Origin: Paraburkholderia fynbosensis
GTDB taxonomy: Bacteria > Pseudomonadota > Gammaproteobacteria > Burkholderiales > Burkholderiaceae
Direction of reading: 5' to 3'
Length of the DNA stretch: 64,000 nt
NCBI RefSeq assembly: GCF_902859935.1
Contig: NZ_CADIKI010000022.1
Coordinates: 62,001 to 126,000, forward strand
Of the stretch, positions 38,438-47,598 are shown piece after piece. Under the pieces are notes generated by a model that was given only the letters and a program-made list of their open reading frames with translations, was not told the DNA's origin and did no database searches. Numbering within the stretch: position 1 is the stretch's first letter; every line of letters begins with the position of its first letter. A program made the position numbers and the translations under genes.

Positions 38438-38815
38438 ATGAAAAAAGTCAATCTTTTGAAGGCGCTCGGTATTGCATTGTGTGTAGCAACCGCGTCCAGC
38501 GCCTATGCCCAGGCGAGCGACGCCGCGCCGCCGGCCGCCACTGAGTCGCCCCCGGCCGCCAATACCAAATCGACTCGCCAGATGGACCGCAAGCTGGGCC
38601 GTGACGTCCGACGCGCGCTGGCCAAAACGCCGGGCTTCAACGTCTCGAACGTGTTCGTGCGGGCGCGAGGCGGCGCCGTGACGCTGACCGGATCCGTGCC
38701 CCAGGGCACCCAGATCCAGCAGGCGGAAGATGCGGCGAAGGGTGTTCCTGGCGTGACTTCGGTGACCAACCGGATCACGATTGGCGTGCGCAGCGGCGGC
38801 GGTGGCGGGAGCTGA
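38438..38815 (+). CDS. secreted BON-domain protein
   Basis: The 125-residue protein has a signal peptide (residues 1-25, ending AYAQ), a Pro/Ala linker and a single BON domain (about residues 47-118, with VRRALAKTPGF, GGAVTLTGSVPQGTQIQQAEDAA by position and VPGVTSVTNRI). BON domains bind membranes or lipids in the periplasm (OsmY-like). A poly-Gly tail ends the protein. ATG at 38438 follows GGATGGAG. Probably a stress- or envelope-related protein. Confidence 0.87.
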   Translation: MKKVNLLKALGIALCVATASSAYAQASDAAPPAATESPPAANTKSTRQMDRKLGRDVRRALAKTPGFNVSNVFVRARGGAVTLTGSVPQGTQIQQAEDAAKGVPGVTSVTNRITIGVRSGGGGGS

Positions 38816-38927
38816 ACGCCCCGAGCCTGACCGGATGACGACGGGCGGCGCCGTCTGCCGCCAATGCCGCACATGGGGCGCTGCCCGTTGTCCTGGTATA
38901 TGAAATCCTTAGCGTCGGCTCGATGCC

Positions 38928-39497
38928 CTAGCGCCGAACGAGACCGACCACATAGCGGCACACCTCGTCGCCCGCATTGAAGAACTCGCACTCGAGCGGC
39001 GCGCCGAGTTGCAGACAATCCCCCGCTTCGAGCCGGTAAGCCTGACTGCCCTCGCGGAACGTCAACACCCCTTGCGTCACCCAGATCTGCTGATGCTGAA
39101 ACACGAACGCATCCGACGGATAAGGCACCCTCACGCCCGCCGGCAACTCGATCTCGAGCAGCTCCAGCACGCCGCCCGTAGGCGGTGAAATCCGCCGCCG
39201 CGTATAGCCCGTTTCGGGGTCCTGCCAAAGCGCCTGGTCCGCATGACGCACGAGCCGCTCGCCGGTCTGTTCGGCGAGCGCGAGCAAGGTCGACAGGGTC
39301 AGCCCGAACGCGCCCGACAAACGCCCGAGCACCGTTGCGGTCGGGCTCGCCTCGCCGCGTTCGATCTTGCTGATCATCGCCTTCGACACGCCCGAGCGTT
39401 CCGCCAGCTCGCTCAGCGACCAGTTGCGCGCTTCGCGCTCGGTCTTCACGCGCGCGGAGATGGCCTGGGTCAGATCGATGGAGGCGGATTCGGACAT
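38928..39497 (-). CDS. XRE-family regulator with C-terminal cupin
   Basis: The 189-residue protein has an N-terminal Cro/CI helix-turn-helix (about residues 14-70: SLSELAERSGVSKAMISKIERGE by position) and a C-terminal cupin_2 sensor barrel (residues 105-185). This type represses its neighbour and lifts on binding a small ligand, as PuuR or SutR does. The frame runs on antisense to the monooxygenase up to 41066, which is a shadow; the ATG at 39497 gives the normal start. It diverges from the monooxygenase gene across a 237-base region with a clear promoter. Confidence 0.9.
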   Translation of the reverse strand: MSESASIDLTQAISARVKTEREARNWSLSELAERSGVSKAMISKIERGEASPTATVLGRLSGAFGLTLSTLLALAEQTGERLVRHADQALWQDPETGYTRRRISPPTGGVLELLEIELPAGVRVPYPSDAFVFQHQQIWVTQGVLTFREGSQAYRLEAGDCLQLGAPLECEFFNAGDEVCRYVVGLVRR

Positions 39498-39597
39498 GGA
39501 AGGATCATCGTGGGTGAAGTGAGCACCGCAAATTATATCGAGGCGCGGCTGCCTGCCATGCGCGCCCTGCCGCTCATTAAAAGTCAAAAGCGATGTC

Positions 39598-39626
39598 TTG
39601 CATAGTGATTTTTCGTCCACTATATT
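39598..39626 (+). promoter_or_regulatory. sigma-70 promoter with operator for the monooxygenase gene
   Basis: TTGCAT (39598-39603), a 17-base spacer and TATATT (39621-39626) make a good -35/-10 pair. Between them ATAGTG (39602-39607) and CACTAT (39618-39623) form a perfect inverted repeat, well placed for the cupin repressor encoded divergently. The monooxygenase starts at 39735. Confidence 0.65.
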
Positions 39627-39734
39627 AAACACGGGCGCGTTAGCCACACGAACATGGCACCCGCCGTTGGTTCGCCAGGTTCCGCCACTCGAAAGCCCGT
39701 CGTAAGCATTCGTCCAACTCAGCCGGAAGACATC

Positions 39735-41129
39735 ATGCCGAAGGAAATCGTTCTCAACGCATTTGACATGAACTGCGTCGGTCACATCCAGCAAGGCATG
39801 TGGACCCATCCGCGCGATCAGTCCAGCCGCTACACCGACCTTCAGTACTGGACCCACTACGCCCGCACGCTGGAAGCGGGTCTGTTCGACGGCATCTTTT
39901 TCGCCGACGTCGCAGGCGTCTACGATGTCTACGGCGGCAATCCGCAAGCGGCGATTCGCGGCGCCGTGCAGGTGCCGGTCAACGACCCGACGCTGCTGAT
40001 TCCCGCGATGGCCGCGGTCACGCATCATCTGTCGTTCGGCGTCACGTCGAATCTGTCGGTCGAACAACCGTATCTGTTCGCGCGGCGCATGTCGACGCTC
40101 GATCATCTGACGCGCGGCCGGGTCGGCTGGAATATCGTCACCGGTTATCTTGACAGTGCGTCGCGCGCGATCGGGCTCACCGGACAAATGGCGCACGACG
40201 ACCGCTACGACCTCGCCGACGAATACATGGAGCTGGTCTACAAACTGTGGGAATGCAGTTGGGAAGACGGCGCGGTGCTGCGTGACAAAGCGCGCGGCGT
40301 CTATGCGGACCCGGCGAAAGTGCACGTGATCCACCACCACGGCAAGCAGTATCGCGTCGATGCGATGCATCTGTGCGAGCCCTCGCCGCAGCGCACACCG
40401 GTGCTCTATCAGGCCGGCTCGTCGGCGCGCGGCAAACGCTTTGCGGCGGCGCACGCGGAGTGCGTGTTCGTCAACGGCCAGGCGAAGCCCGCGGTGAAAG
40501 CGATCGTCGACGATATTCGCGCGCATGCCGTCGCCGGCGGCCGCGAGGCCGACGATATCAAGGTGCTGCTCGGACAGACCGTCATCACGGGCCGCACCGA
40601 GCGCGACGCGCAGGAGAAGTACGAGGAGTACCGGCGTTACGTCAGTTCGGAGGCGGCGCTCGCGCATGCGGCGGCGTCGCTCGGCATCGACTTCGCGCGC
40701 TACGACCTCGACGAGCCGATCGATACCGGCAAGAGCCAGGCGATCGTGTCGAACGTCGAAGCGATGACGCGCGCCGCCGGGCCGCAATGGACCAAACGCA
40801 AGCTGCTCGAACAGATGGTGCTCGGCAGCCGGCAGACGCCGCTCGTCGGCTCGGCCGAACGGATCGCGAGCGAGCTGATCGCATGGACCGAGGAAACCGG
40901 CGTGGACGGTTTCAATCTGTCGCGCACCGTTGCGCCGGAATGCTTCGGGGATTTCATCGACCTGGTTGTGCCGATCCTGCAGGAACGCGGCGCCTACAAG
41001 CGCGCGTATCGCGACGGCACGTTGCGCGAGAAGCTGTTCGGTCATGCACGCCTGCCGTCGACTCATACGGCGGCACGGTTTCGCTCAGCCGCCTGCGCCG
41101 TGGCCGCTACCGGCGACTTATCGAACTGA
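39735..41129 (+). CDS. FMNH2-dependent monooxygenase, nitrilotriacetate/DszA family
   Basis: The 464-residue flavin-dependent monooxygenase belongs to the NtaA/SnaA/DszA branch of the luciferase-like fold (opening EIVLNAFDMNCVGHIQQGMW, then FADVAGVYDVYGG, LTRGRVGWNIVTGYLDSA by position). These enzymes use reduced FMN from a partner to cleave C-N or C-S bonds (nitrilotriacetate, dimethyl-sulfone-type or thiophene-derived substrates). I start at ATG 39735 after GGAAGA. The reductase follows 78 bases downstream. Substrate not identifiable here. Confidence 0.9.
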   Translation: MPKEIVLNAFDMNCVGHIQQGMWTHPRDQSSRYTDLQYWTHYARTLEAGLFDGIFFADVAGVYDVYGGNPQAAIRGAVQVPVNDPTLLIPAMAAVTHHLSFGVTSNLSVEQPYLFARRMSTLDHLTRGRVGWNIVTGYLDSASRAIGLTGQMAHDDRYDLADEYMELVYKLWECSWEDGAVLRDKARGVYADPAKVHVIHHHGKQYRVDAMHLCEPSPQRTPVLYQAGSSARGKRFAAAHAECVFVNGQAKPAVKAIVDDIRAHAVAGGREADDIKVLLGQTVITGRTERDAQEKYEEYRRYVSSEAALAHAAASLGIDFARYDLDEPIDTGKSQAIVSNVEAMTRAAGPQWTKRKLLEQMVLGSRQTPLVGSAERIASELIAWTEETGVDGFNLSRTVAPECFGDFIDLVVPILQERGAYKRAYRDGTLREKLFGHARLPSTHTAARFRSAACAVAATGDLSN

Positions 41130-41207
41130 TGCCACGACGGCGCGGTTCTCTTTGTGTCATGCGTGTTGCCGCATTCATGACACGCCGATCCATCAGCAGA
41201 GGTTCCC

Positions 41208-41747
41208 ATGCTTGACAGGAGCATCTTCCGCGACGCCATGGCCGGACTCGGCACGGCCGTCAACATCATCACGAGCGATGGCGCCGCGGGGCTCGCCGGC
41301 TGCACCGCGTCGGCGGTGTGCGGCGTGACGGACGAGCCGCCTACCCTGCTCGTCTGCATCAATCGCAGCAGCCGCAACAACGCGGCTTTCCGCAGCAACG
41401 GCAAGCTCTGCGTGAACGTGCTGAGCGCCGAACAGCAAACACTCGCCGCGCACTTCGCGACCAGTGCACTGCCGATCGCGGAACGCTTCGCCGCGGCGCA
41501 ATGGGAACGGCTCGTCACTGGTGCCCCGGTGCTGCATGGGGCGCTGGCATCGTTGGACTGCGAGATCGAATCGGTAACCGAGGTCGGCACGCACACGGTG
41601 TTCTTCTGCGCGGTGAAGGACGCGCGTACGCATGTCGCGGGGGATGCGCTGATTTACTACGGGCGCCGGTATCACCGGGTTGGCGAGCGCTCGGTGCATG
41701 CGGCGCATCGGGCCGAGGCCGATGCGGGGGCTGTTCCGGCGCGCTAG
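41208..41747 (+). CDS. flavin reductase (RutF/HpaC/NtaB-like)
   Basis: The 179-residue flavin reductase has the family elements FRDAMAGLGTAVNIITSDGA (N-terminus), AGCTASAVCGVTDEPPTLLVCINR by position, and the conserved FCAVKDARTH toward the end. It supplies reduced FMN to the monooxygenase encoded 78 bases upstream, on the same strand. The two form a typical two-component operon under the cupin repressor. The gene ends 151 bases before the convergent acyl-decoration cluster. Confidence 0.9.
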   Translation: MLDRSIFRDAMAGLGTAVNIITSDGAAGLAGCTASAVCGVTDEPPTLLVCINRSSRNNAAFRSNGKLCVNVLSAEQQTLAAHFATSALPIAERFAAAQWERLVTGAPVLHGALASLDCEIESVTEVGTHTVFFCAVKDARTHVAGDALIYYGRRYHRVGERSVHAAHRAEADAGAVPAR

Positions 41748-41897
41748 GACCATACTGATCGAGCCATGTCAGCGCGACTGATCGCGATGGCGCATGCGTA
41801 ATCTTTTCGGGCCGCGACTGAGGGCGGCCGTGCCGATTCGTTTTGTCACGCCACAGGCGTTCCGCGCGGCCTTTTCAGCATGGCCGCGCGCTTGGCG

Positions 41898-43331
41898 TCA
41901 CGCGACCTGCTCGCTCCTGAATTCGCCCAGCACACCCAAAATGGTTTCCACCGGGTCATGTGTTTTGACTTCGACAATGCTGAGTGTCTGATCGGATGGC
42001 AGACGAGGTAAACGCCCAACTTTGATCGTCAGCTTTTTGTCGCACGCGCAAAGATAATTACAGAGATTTTCCCCGGCTGCTTTGGCGGCAGCATATTCGC
42101 CCATATTCAGATATGCCGTTTCGACAGCGACCGAAGACGGATAAAACATGGTGAACTTCTCTGGCGTGATCTGGCGTATGGATTGCCAGCACGTATAAAA
42201 GCCTTCGACGTAGTACCGGGAAAAACGCGCGAACAAGTCACTGGAAAATTTACCGCGGGCTGCAACAAAAATCGGCGGAGTTGCAAAATAGTAGACGTGG
42301 GTGGGTGTCCATCCATCGCCAAGGCCCTTCTGAAGATCCTCTGGCGGATCGAACATATCGTAGGCGAGGCTGGCCGACTTGCCTCCGCCGTCGTTGATAT
42401 CGTCAACGACCGCTTGGGCATCGTCCTTGCCGCGATGATAAGTGAGACGCACGTCGGCTCCGCCCACCGCCAGGATCTTAGCGCACAATTCACCGAGTCC
42501 TCGCGATCCGCCTATGACGAGCGCGCGCTGCCCAGCGAACATTTCAGCGTCTGGAATTAGCGTCTTTAGCTCCGCACAAGTTTTTTGCTTATGCGGCGCG
42601 GGACGCAACATCGCTTGAATGACGCCCGTTGCACCATCCGCAACGATATCGACAGACAAACGGCGGAAGCGGTCATCGTAATTGACAACCTTCCAGTCCA
42701 ATCTTCCTGCGTTCTGCGCAGTGCCGGACGAAGGGGAAAAACTGACAGACAGCCCGGAGTAAATTGAGTGCAATCCGGGACATTCCATTCCTACCAACCG
42801 CGTGGTTGCAAGAATGAGGGCGATCTGTCCCACGGGGACTTTCTGCGTAAGAACAGGGAATCGCTCTCGCGCATCCGCGGTGTCCAACTCAAGAGGAAAG
42901 CTTCCCTGGGCATTGTCTAGCGAAGATTCGCTTCGCTCATGACAATCCTTCACACCGGGTGACCGGTCTATGAAAGCAATTTCCATCTCATTTGCAGAAA
43001 GCTCGACATGAACGGTTGCGCATTCTGCGCCATTGCATTCAAGAACAATCTTTTTATGCTGGTCGTGGTCCTGTACCAAACGGAAGAGTACTTCTTCATC
43101 GACCCGGACGGGGTTGCGGAATACACACGACACCTTCGCCAGCGCTGTTTTTGGCGTATTCGCCAACCCTTCTTCGATCGCCCATAGCAACAGATGCATG
43201 CCATGCACAATGGGACGACCAAATTGCGAGCGCCGGGCTTTTAATGCGTCTACATGCACAGGATTGCTGTCGCCCGACAGGAGGGCAAAAGCATTCTGGT
43301 CTTCGATCCTGAAACGTCGCGATGCAGGCAT
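41898..43331 (-). CDS. MaoC-like dehydratase fused to short-chain ketoreductase
   Basis: The 477-residue two-domain protein opens with a hotdog dehydratase: Asp21 and His26 sit in the MaoC motif DSNPVHVD, followed by FGRPIVHGMH. A second hotdog-like stretch spans about residues 150-245. The C-terminal half (265-477) is an SDR with GGSRGLG at 274-280, Ser399 and YAAAK (Tyr413, Lys417), so both active sites look complete. ATG at 43331 follows AGGGGGAG. The gene is AT-richer than its neighbours. A dehydratase plus ketoreductase in an FkbH-ACP operon recalls the bryostatin loading module, which turns glyceryl-ACP into lactyl-ACP; that role here is inference. Confidence 0.87.
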   Translation of the reverse strand: MPASRRFRIEDQNAFALLSGDSNPVHVDALKARRSQFGRPIVHGMHLLLWAIEEGLANTPKTALAKVSCVFRNPVRVDEEVLFRLVQDHDQHKKIVLECNGAECATVHVELSANEMEIAFIDRSPGVKDCHERSESSLDNAQGSFPLELDTADARERFPVLTQKVPVGQIALILATTRLVGMECPGLHSIYSGLSVSFSPSSGTAQNAGRLDWKVVNYDDRFRRLSVDIVADGATGVIQAMLRPAPHKQKTCAELKTLIPDAEMFAGQRALVIGGSRGLGELCAKILAVGGADVRLTYHRGKDDAQAVVDDINDGGGKSASLAYDMFDPPEDLQKGLGDGWTPTHVYYFATPPIFVAARGKFSSDLFARFSRYYVEGFYTCWQSIRQITPEKFTMFYPSSVAVETAYLNMGEYAAAKAAGENLCNYLCACDKKLTIKVGRLPRLPSDQTLSIVEVKTHDPVETILGVLGEFRSEQVA

Positions 43332-43434
43332 GCTGGCACTCCCCCTAATCATCAATCCCTTGATCAGCCGTCCCGCAGTCAGGCGCGGCGATGCCGCCGG
43401 CCATCCCCTGCATGACGCAAAGCGCTCACACAGC

Positions 43435-44799
43435 TCAACCGCGTGACATGCCGAACCAGCGCCGGTTTCGCGTTCGCGGCTCGGTGCGGGTTGCGGGCTC
43501 CGTGCGAGTGGTTTCGCGAACCAGCAGCCATGCGACAGCGGCGGCGGCCACAAGGAAGCAGATCTGGATCGGGTTGACGGGCCCTTGCGCGAGATTGAGG
43601 ATGCGATTGTCGTTCGCGACGATCAGGTACGCGAGTGCAAGGACGATCAACGGTTTCGATATCACCTGGCCGCCATATTTTTCCGCGTTCCGGAGCAGCG
43701 TCAGGAACGTCAGCATGAACAACGGCAGAAGTCCGCCGAAGTGATGCACCCAGACGATCGGCGACGCTGCCGTGAAGCACAGCTGGGCGAGCAGGAACGA
43801 CGGCAGCGGGGGTTCCTTCCTGCTGCGGAAACTCCACCACAGGCCGATTGCGATCAATACCAGTGCGGAGGCGACCGTTACCTGCTGGACCAGCGGTCGA
43901 TAATCGGCGAAGTGGTTCTCGAAGAACACCTGGTCATTGCCGTTCTGAAAGAATCGATGCATGACGCCGTTGATCGACGTGTTGCCGAAGTAAGCTTCGC
44001 CTCGAGCGCCCATGTAGGCAAGCGCGTGCCGGTAGCCGATGAACTGCTCGAAGCCGTACATCGAGATTGCGAGCAGCGTGGCTGGCACGACGACGCCGAG
44101 CCATGCCGCCACGAAACGCATGTCGCGCCGGAACAGTCCCCATATGAGGAACAGCCCGAACTGCGGCTTGATCAATGCGCAAATGCCCATCAGCACGCCA
44201 GCCCATCCACGCTGTCCGCCGGCATAGGCAATACACGCGAAGATCGTCGCGCAGGCTATCCAGGCCTGAATTTGACCCAGATACAGTGTCCAGATCACCG
44301 GATAGAAGAACCACGTGGACACGAAGCCGAGCGCCATCAACGCAAGGCGCGAGCGAGCGTCTTTGGTGATCGATTCGAGGCCGAGTTCGCTCGCCATCAC
44401 GACGGACAGGCGAGCCATGCCCAGCGCGGTGAGCAGGACGATCAGGTGGTTGAACAGGTTGAGATGCCAATAGTCGAGTATGTGCAGCTTGTCAAAAAGC
44501 TCGAAGAACAGCAGCGACGTCGGCGGATACTGGAACTTTTCGTGCTGCGTAAAGAACACCGCATCGTAAAGATCCTGGCCGGAATGTTGATGAACCTGCA
44601 AATAGGCTTTCAGCATGAATTGCCAGGAATCCTTGCCATACCAATCATGGCCATCGCTGATGACCAGCATCTGGCGCATCGTGGTCAACGTATTCTGAAA
44701 GCCGAGACGCGACTGAAGCACGCTCAATACGACCGTGCTGATGACGATAAAGAACAGTGTGGCAAACACTGTTCGCCGCAACGAACCCGTCTGATTCAT
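43435..44799 (-). CDS. polytopic membrane protein, GT87 (DUF2029) mannosyltransferase-like
   Basis: The 454-residue protein has about ten hydrophobic helices. A first-loop motif, DAVFFTQHEKFQYPP, resembles the Asp-containing loop and YPP motif of the GT-C glycosyltransferase family 87 (polyprenyl-phosphate-sugar dependent). Enzymes of this fold transfer a sugar onto an acceptor on the periplasmic side. It lies 104 bases before the dehydratase/reductase gene and 168 after the SGNH gene, on the same strand. I start at ATG 44799 (GTGAGG seven bases ahead); the ATG at 44820 has no ribosome-binding site. Family call moderate. Confidence 0.72.
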   Translation of the reverse strand: MNQTGSLRRTVFATLFFIVISTVVLSVLQSRLGFQNTLTTMRQMLVISDGHDWYGKDSWQFMLKAYLQVHQHSGQDLYDAVFFTQHEKFQYPPTSLLFFELFDKLHILDYWHLNLFNHLIVLLTALGMARLSVVMASELGLESITKDARSRLALMALGFVSTWFFYPVIWTLYLGQIQAWIACATIFACIAYAGGQRGWAGVLMGICALIKPQFGLFLIWGLFRRDMRFVAAWLGVVVPATLLAISMYGFEQFIGYRHALAYMGARGEAYFGNTSINGVMHRFFQNGNDQVFFENHFADYRPLVQQVTVASALVLIAIGLWWSFRSRKEPPLPSFLLAQLCFTAASPIVWVHHFGGLLPLFMLTFLTLLRNAEKYGGQVISKPLIVLALAYLIVANDNRILNLAQGPVNPIQICFLVAAAAVAWLLVRETTRTEPATRTEPRTRNRRWFGMSRG

Positions 44800-44967
44800 G
44801 GAGACCTCACTCTCATCCATTTTTGGATCATCGAAGTGCCGATTCCTGCAATTTCCCTGCGCGCTTTCCGACAGAACCGGCAGGCGTCGCGCTCATGCCG
44901 AGCGCGCATACAGCAGCAGTCCCATTGCCGACCGGCGCGCCCGCTGCACATTGCGCCCCTGGACGGA

Positions 44968-45984
44968 CTACTGGGTCGCGACCTGAACGTTGATGCCGAG
45001 TGTTCGCGCGACCGTGCCCGTCCATACTTCCGCGCCGGCCCGGTTCAGGTGGTTGCGGTCGCCAAAGTACTTCCATGGCAACACAGGAATCAGGTCACCC
45101 GTCACGTGGAAATTCGGATGCCGTTGCCTGAAGCCCTCGATATAGGCGGTGTAGTCTTTCTGGAAGCCTGCGGGCAGTCCCTTGTAGCTCAGATCACTCA
45201 TCGGCATCGGGACGAAATTCACCTCGATCCCTTTCTGCGCAAACATTGTCAACAAGCGATCGAAGTAGGCGTCAAAGATGGGTCTGCTGCGAAAGCCCGA
45301 CATTGCGGTCACTTCGAAGCTCAGTGCGGTCGAACCGTCGTCGGTACCGAAGCTGTGGTAGCCGCGCTGGCGCTTCACCTCGTCGAGCCATTCGTCGTTG
45401 GTATGCTTGCGCCGGTACACCATCCCCGCCTTCATGCTGCCCGTATAGAACGCCGGAAAATGCGACGCATACAGGAAATTGGTCAGGCGGTCCTCGATCG
45501 ATCCCGTCTGCGAGACCGAGTACAGCGATCTGTCATTAAGCGATTCCGAGAGCTTGCGGACTTCCTCCATCTCACTGAAGCTCAGGAAGCTGAACAGCGC
45601 CGCACGGGTCCAGTACGAATCGGCCGTAGCGAAGTGATACGGCGAGATCGACAGGATGACCTTGCGCGGCAGGTCTGGGCACTTCAGTATGCGCTGCGCG
45701 ACATAGTAGGTCTCGACGGGGGTGGCGCCGCCGAGCGCGAGATTGATGGTCGATGGGTCGAGACGCGCCGGTATCAGGCCCGCGACGGCACGCGAGTCGC
45801 CGATGATCACGGTCGCGTCCTTGCGACATTCGCTGATCATCTCGTCCTTCGCCACCCACATCGGGTATTCCGGGTCGAGAAACCACATGGGTCCTCGCGC
45901 GGCCCACACCCAGGAAGCGCCGATGAGCACCACGAACACCAGCCCGACTGCACGGAAGAAACTGCCAAACTCCGACGTTTTCAC
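44968..45984 (-). CDS. membrane-anchored SGNH-fold protein, DltD/AlgX-like partner of MBOAT
   Basis: The 338-residue protein has one N-terminal membrane helix (about residues 12-29), then an SGNH/GDSL-like domain in the periplasm. Ser64 sits in IIGDSRAVAGL (block I) and the catalytic pair Asp309 and His312 lies in DRNHLN near the C-terminus. That layout fits the DltD, AlgJ and AlgX proteins, which accept acyl groups from an MBOAT and hand them to a polymer. It begins with GTG at 45984, 19 bases after the MBOAT stop, so the two are coupled. It has no close named homologue that I recognise. Confidence 0.8.
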   Translation of the reverse strand: MKTSEFGSFFRAVGLVFVVLIGASWVWAARGPMWFLDPEYPMWVAKDEMISECRKDATVIIGDSRAVAGLIPARLDPSTINLALGGATPVETYYVAQRILKCPDLPRKVILSISPYHFATADSYWTRAALFSFLSFSEMEEVRKLSESLNDRSLYSVSQTGSIEDRLTNFLYASHFPAFYTGSMKAGMVYRRKHTNDEWLDEVKRQRGYHSFGTDDGSTALSFEVTAMSGFRSRPIFDAYFDRLLTMFAQKGIEVNFVPMPMSDLSYKGLPAGFQKDYTAYIEGFRQRHPNFHVTGDLIPVLPWKYFGDRNHLNRAGAEVWTGTVARTLGINVQVATQ

Positions 45985-46003
45985 GGGTCACGATCCCTTG
46001 CAT

Positions 46004-47557
46004 TCAGAATTGGAAGTACAGGAACTCGGTTGCGCCGGACAGATGCAGCAGCGCTGCCGCTGCAAGCACGCCGATCGCGACGCCCCATCCCGCTTGCGGC
46101 CGCCACTGCAGCGCCGCAGGCAGGCTGGTGCGGACCTTGTCAAGCACGGGCGAATAGCGCGCCATGATCTCGTTCGAGTTGGGCAGCAGCAGCGCAATGG
46201 CGAACGCAATCGCGATCTTCACCCAGTTTTTGAAGGCGAGCAGTGACTCGAGTTCGTAAGTGGGTGCGCGCGTCGGATGTTGCAGTCCCAACATGCCCGT
46301 GATCAGGTGCATCGCATCGTGCACCGATGCCGCGCGGAACATGATCTGTGCGAGCAGCACGGCAACATAGGTAATGAGCCACTGCGCCACGACGACGCTT
46401 GCCCTGCGCAACCACGGTTGCGGCGCGGCCGGTTGTTTGGGCCCAAAAATCCGCCATGCGTGATTGATCGTCAGGTAGGCCGAATGCAGCAACCCGAATA
46501 CAAGGAACTGGAATCCCGCACCATGCCAGATGCCGGCGAGGGTCATCGTGAAAAAGAGCGGCAGCGCGACCATCGTCGCAAAGCCGGCCGGTGTCGCCGT
46601 CGCTTTGCGGGAGACCAGCGCGCCGCGCGCCGCGCGGCGCCGCATGACCCAGAGCGCGATCGGATTGTAGAGGTACAGGTTGAGGTAACGGGTCAGCGTC
46701 ATGTGCCAACGCTGCCAGAAATCGATGATGCATGTCGCCTTGTACGGCGAGTTGAAATTAGCCGGGAAGCGGATTCCGAACATGCGCGCAAGCCCGACAG
46801 CCATGTCCGAATAGCCCGAAAAGTCGAAATAGAGCTGCATCGAATAGGCCAGCGCGCCGCACCAGGCGGCTTGAGCCGGCAATGCGTCGCGAAAGCCGAA
46901 TGCGAACTGGACCGTCTCCGACAGTCCGTCTGCGATGATCAACTTCTTTGCCAGACCGATCGTGAAGATGCTGAGTCCAACAGCGAGGTTCTCCTGGTTC
47001 AGGCGGTAGGTCTCGCGGTTTTCGAACTGCGGCATCATTTCGCGGTGATGCAGGATCGGCCCGGCGATCAGATGCGGAAAGAACGTGACGAACATCACGT
47101 ATTCAAGCAGGTTCTTGCCTTTCGCAATGCCGGACTTGCAATCGACCAGATAGCCGATCTGCGTGAACGTGAAAAATGAAATGCCGAGCGGGAGAATCAC
47201 ACTGGTCGTGGACAGATGCGGCACGATGCCGATTTCCGACAGCCAGTCCAGCAGCGGGAACAGATACTTGTAGAAGAACAGCAGCCCGAGGTTTGCCGCG
47301 ATGCCACCCGTCAGCGCCGCGAGCTGCATGCGCGGCCGGTTCGCGAGCCGTTGCAGCACAAGCCCGCAGCTGAAGTTGAACGCGATCGAGGCGAGCAGCA
47401 GGAACACGAAACTGACGTTCCACCATGCGTAGAAAACAATCGACGTGACGGCGATCCAGGCCGCCGCCGCGCGAACCGCGACGCGAGCGAGCGCATAGTA
47501 GCCGACGACGCTGATCGGCAGGAACGCAAACAGGAAGATATACGAGTTGAATAGCAT
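46004..47557 (-). CDS. MBOAT-family membrane-bound O-acyltransferase (AlgI/DltB-like)
   Basis: The 517-residue polytopic protein is AlgI/DltB-like. It has the hallmarks FWQRWHMTLTRYL (Trp284, His285) and AGIWHGAGFQFLVFG (Trp344, His345, the catalytic His). FDFSGYSDMAVGLARMFG at 245-262 is another family motif. It moves acyl groups from a cytoplasmic thioester across the membrane to a periplasmic acceptor. It lies 41 bases after the acyl-carrier-protein gene and 19 before its SGNH partner. The usual cytoplasmic donor in Dlt systems is the carrier protein DltC; here the ACP at 47599 occupies that position. Confidence 0.9.
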   Translation of the reverse strand: MLFNSYIFLFAFLPISVVGYYALARVAVRAAAAWIAVTSIVFYAWWNVSFVFLLLASIAFNFSCGLVLQRLANRPRMQLAALTGGIAANLGLLFFYKYLFPLLDWLSEIGIVPHLSTTSVILPLGISFFTFTQIGYLVDCKSGIAKGKNLLEYVMFVTFFPHLIAGPILHHREMMPQFENRETYRLNQENLAVGLSIFTIGLAKKLIIADGLSETVQFAFGFRDALPAQAAWCGALAYSMQLYFDFSGYSDMAVGLARMFGIRFPANFNSPYKATCIIDFWQRWHMTLTRYLNLYLYNPIALWVMRRRAARGALVSRKATATPAGFATMVALPLFFTMTLAGIWHGAGFQFLVFGLLHSAYLTINHAWRIFGPKQPAAPQPWLRRASVVVAQWLITYVAVLLAQIMFRAASVHDAMHLITGMLGLQHPTRAPTYELESLLAFKNWVKIAIAFAIALLLPNSNEIMARYSPVLDKVRTSLPAALQWRPQAGWGVAIGVLAAAALLHLSGATEFLYFQF

Positions 47558-47598
47558 GTCGGCCTGTCACAGAAGTTTGCGCGTCGTTATTCGAGTGT

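Noticed and set aside
38928..41066. A 712-residue minus-strand frame covering the cupin regulator and the monooxygenase
   Set aside because: Only the last 189 residues are a real protein; the rest is antisense to the monooxygenase.
43585..46167. An 860-residue plus-strand frame across the GT87-like and SGNH genes
   Set aside because: Low-complexity His/Arg/Glu composition and no ribosome-binding site; both minus-strand proteins have clear family motifs.
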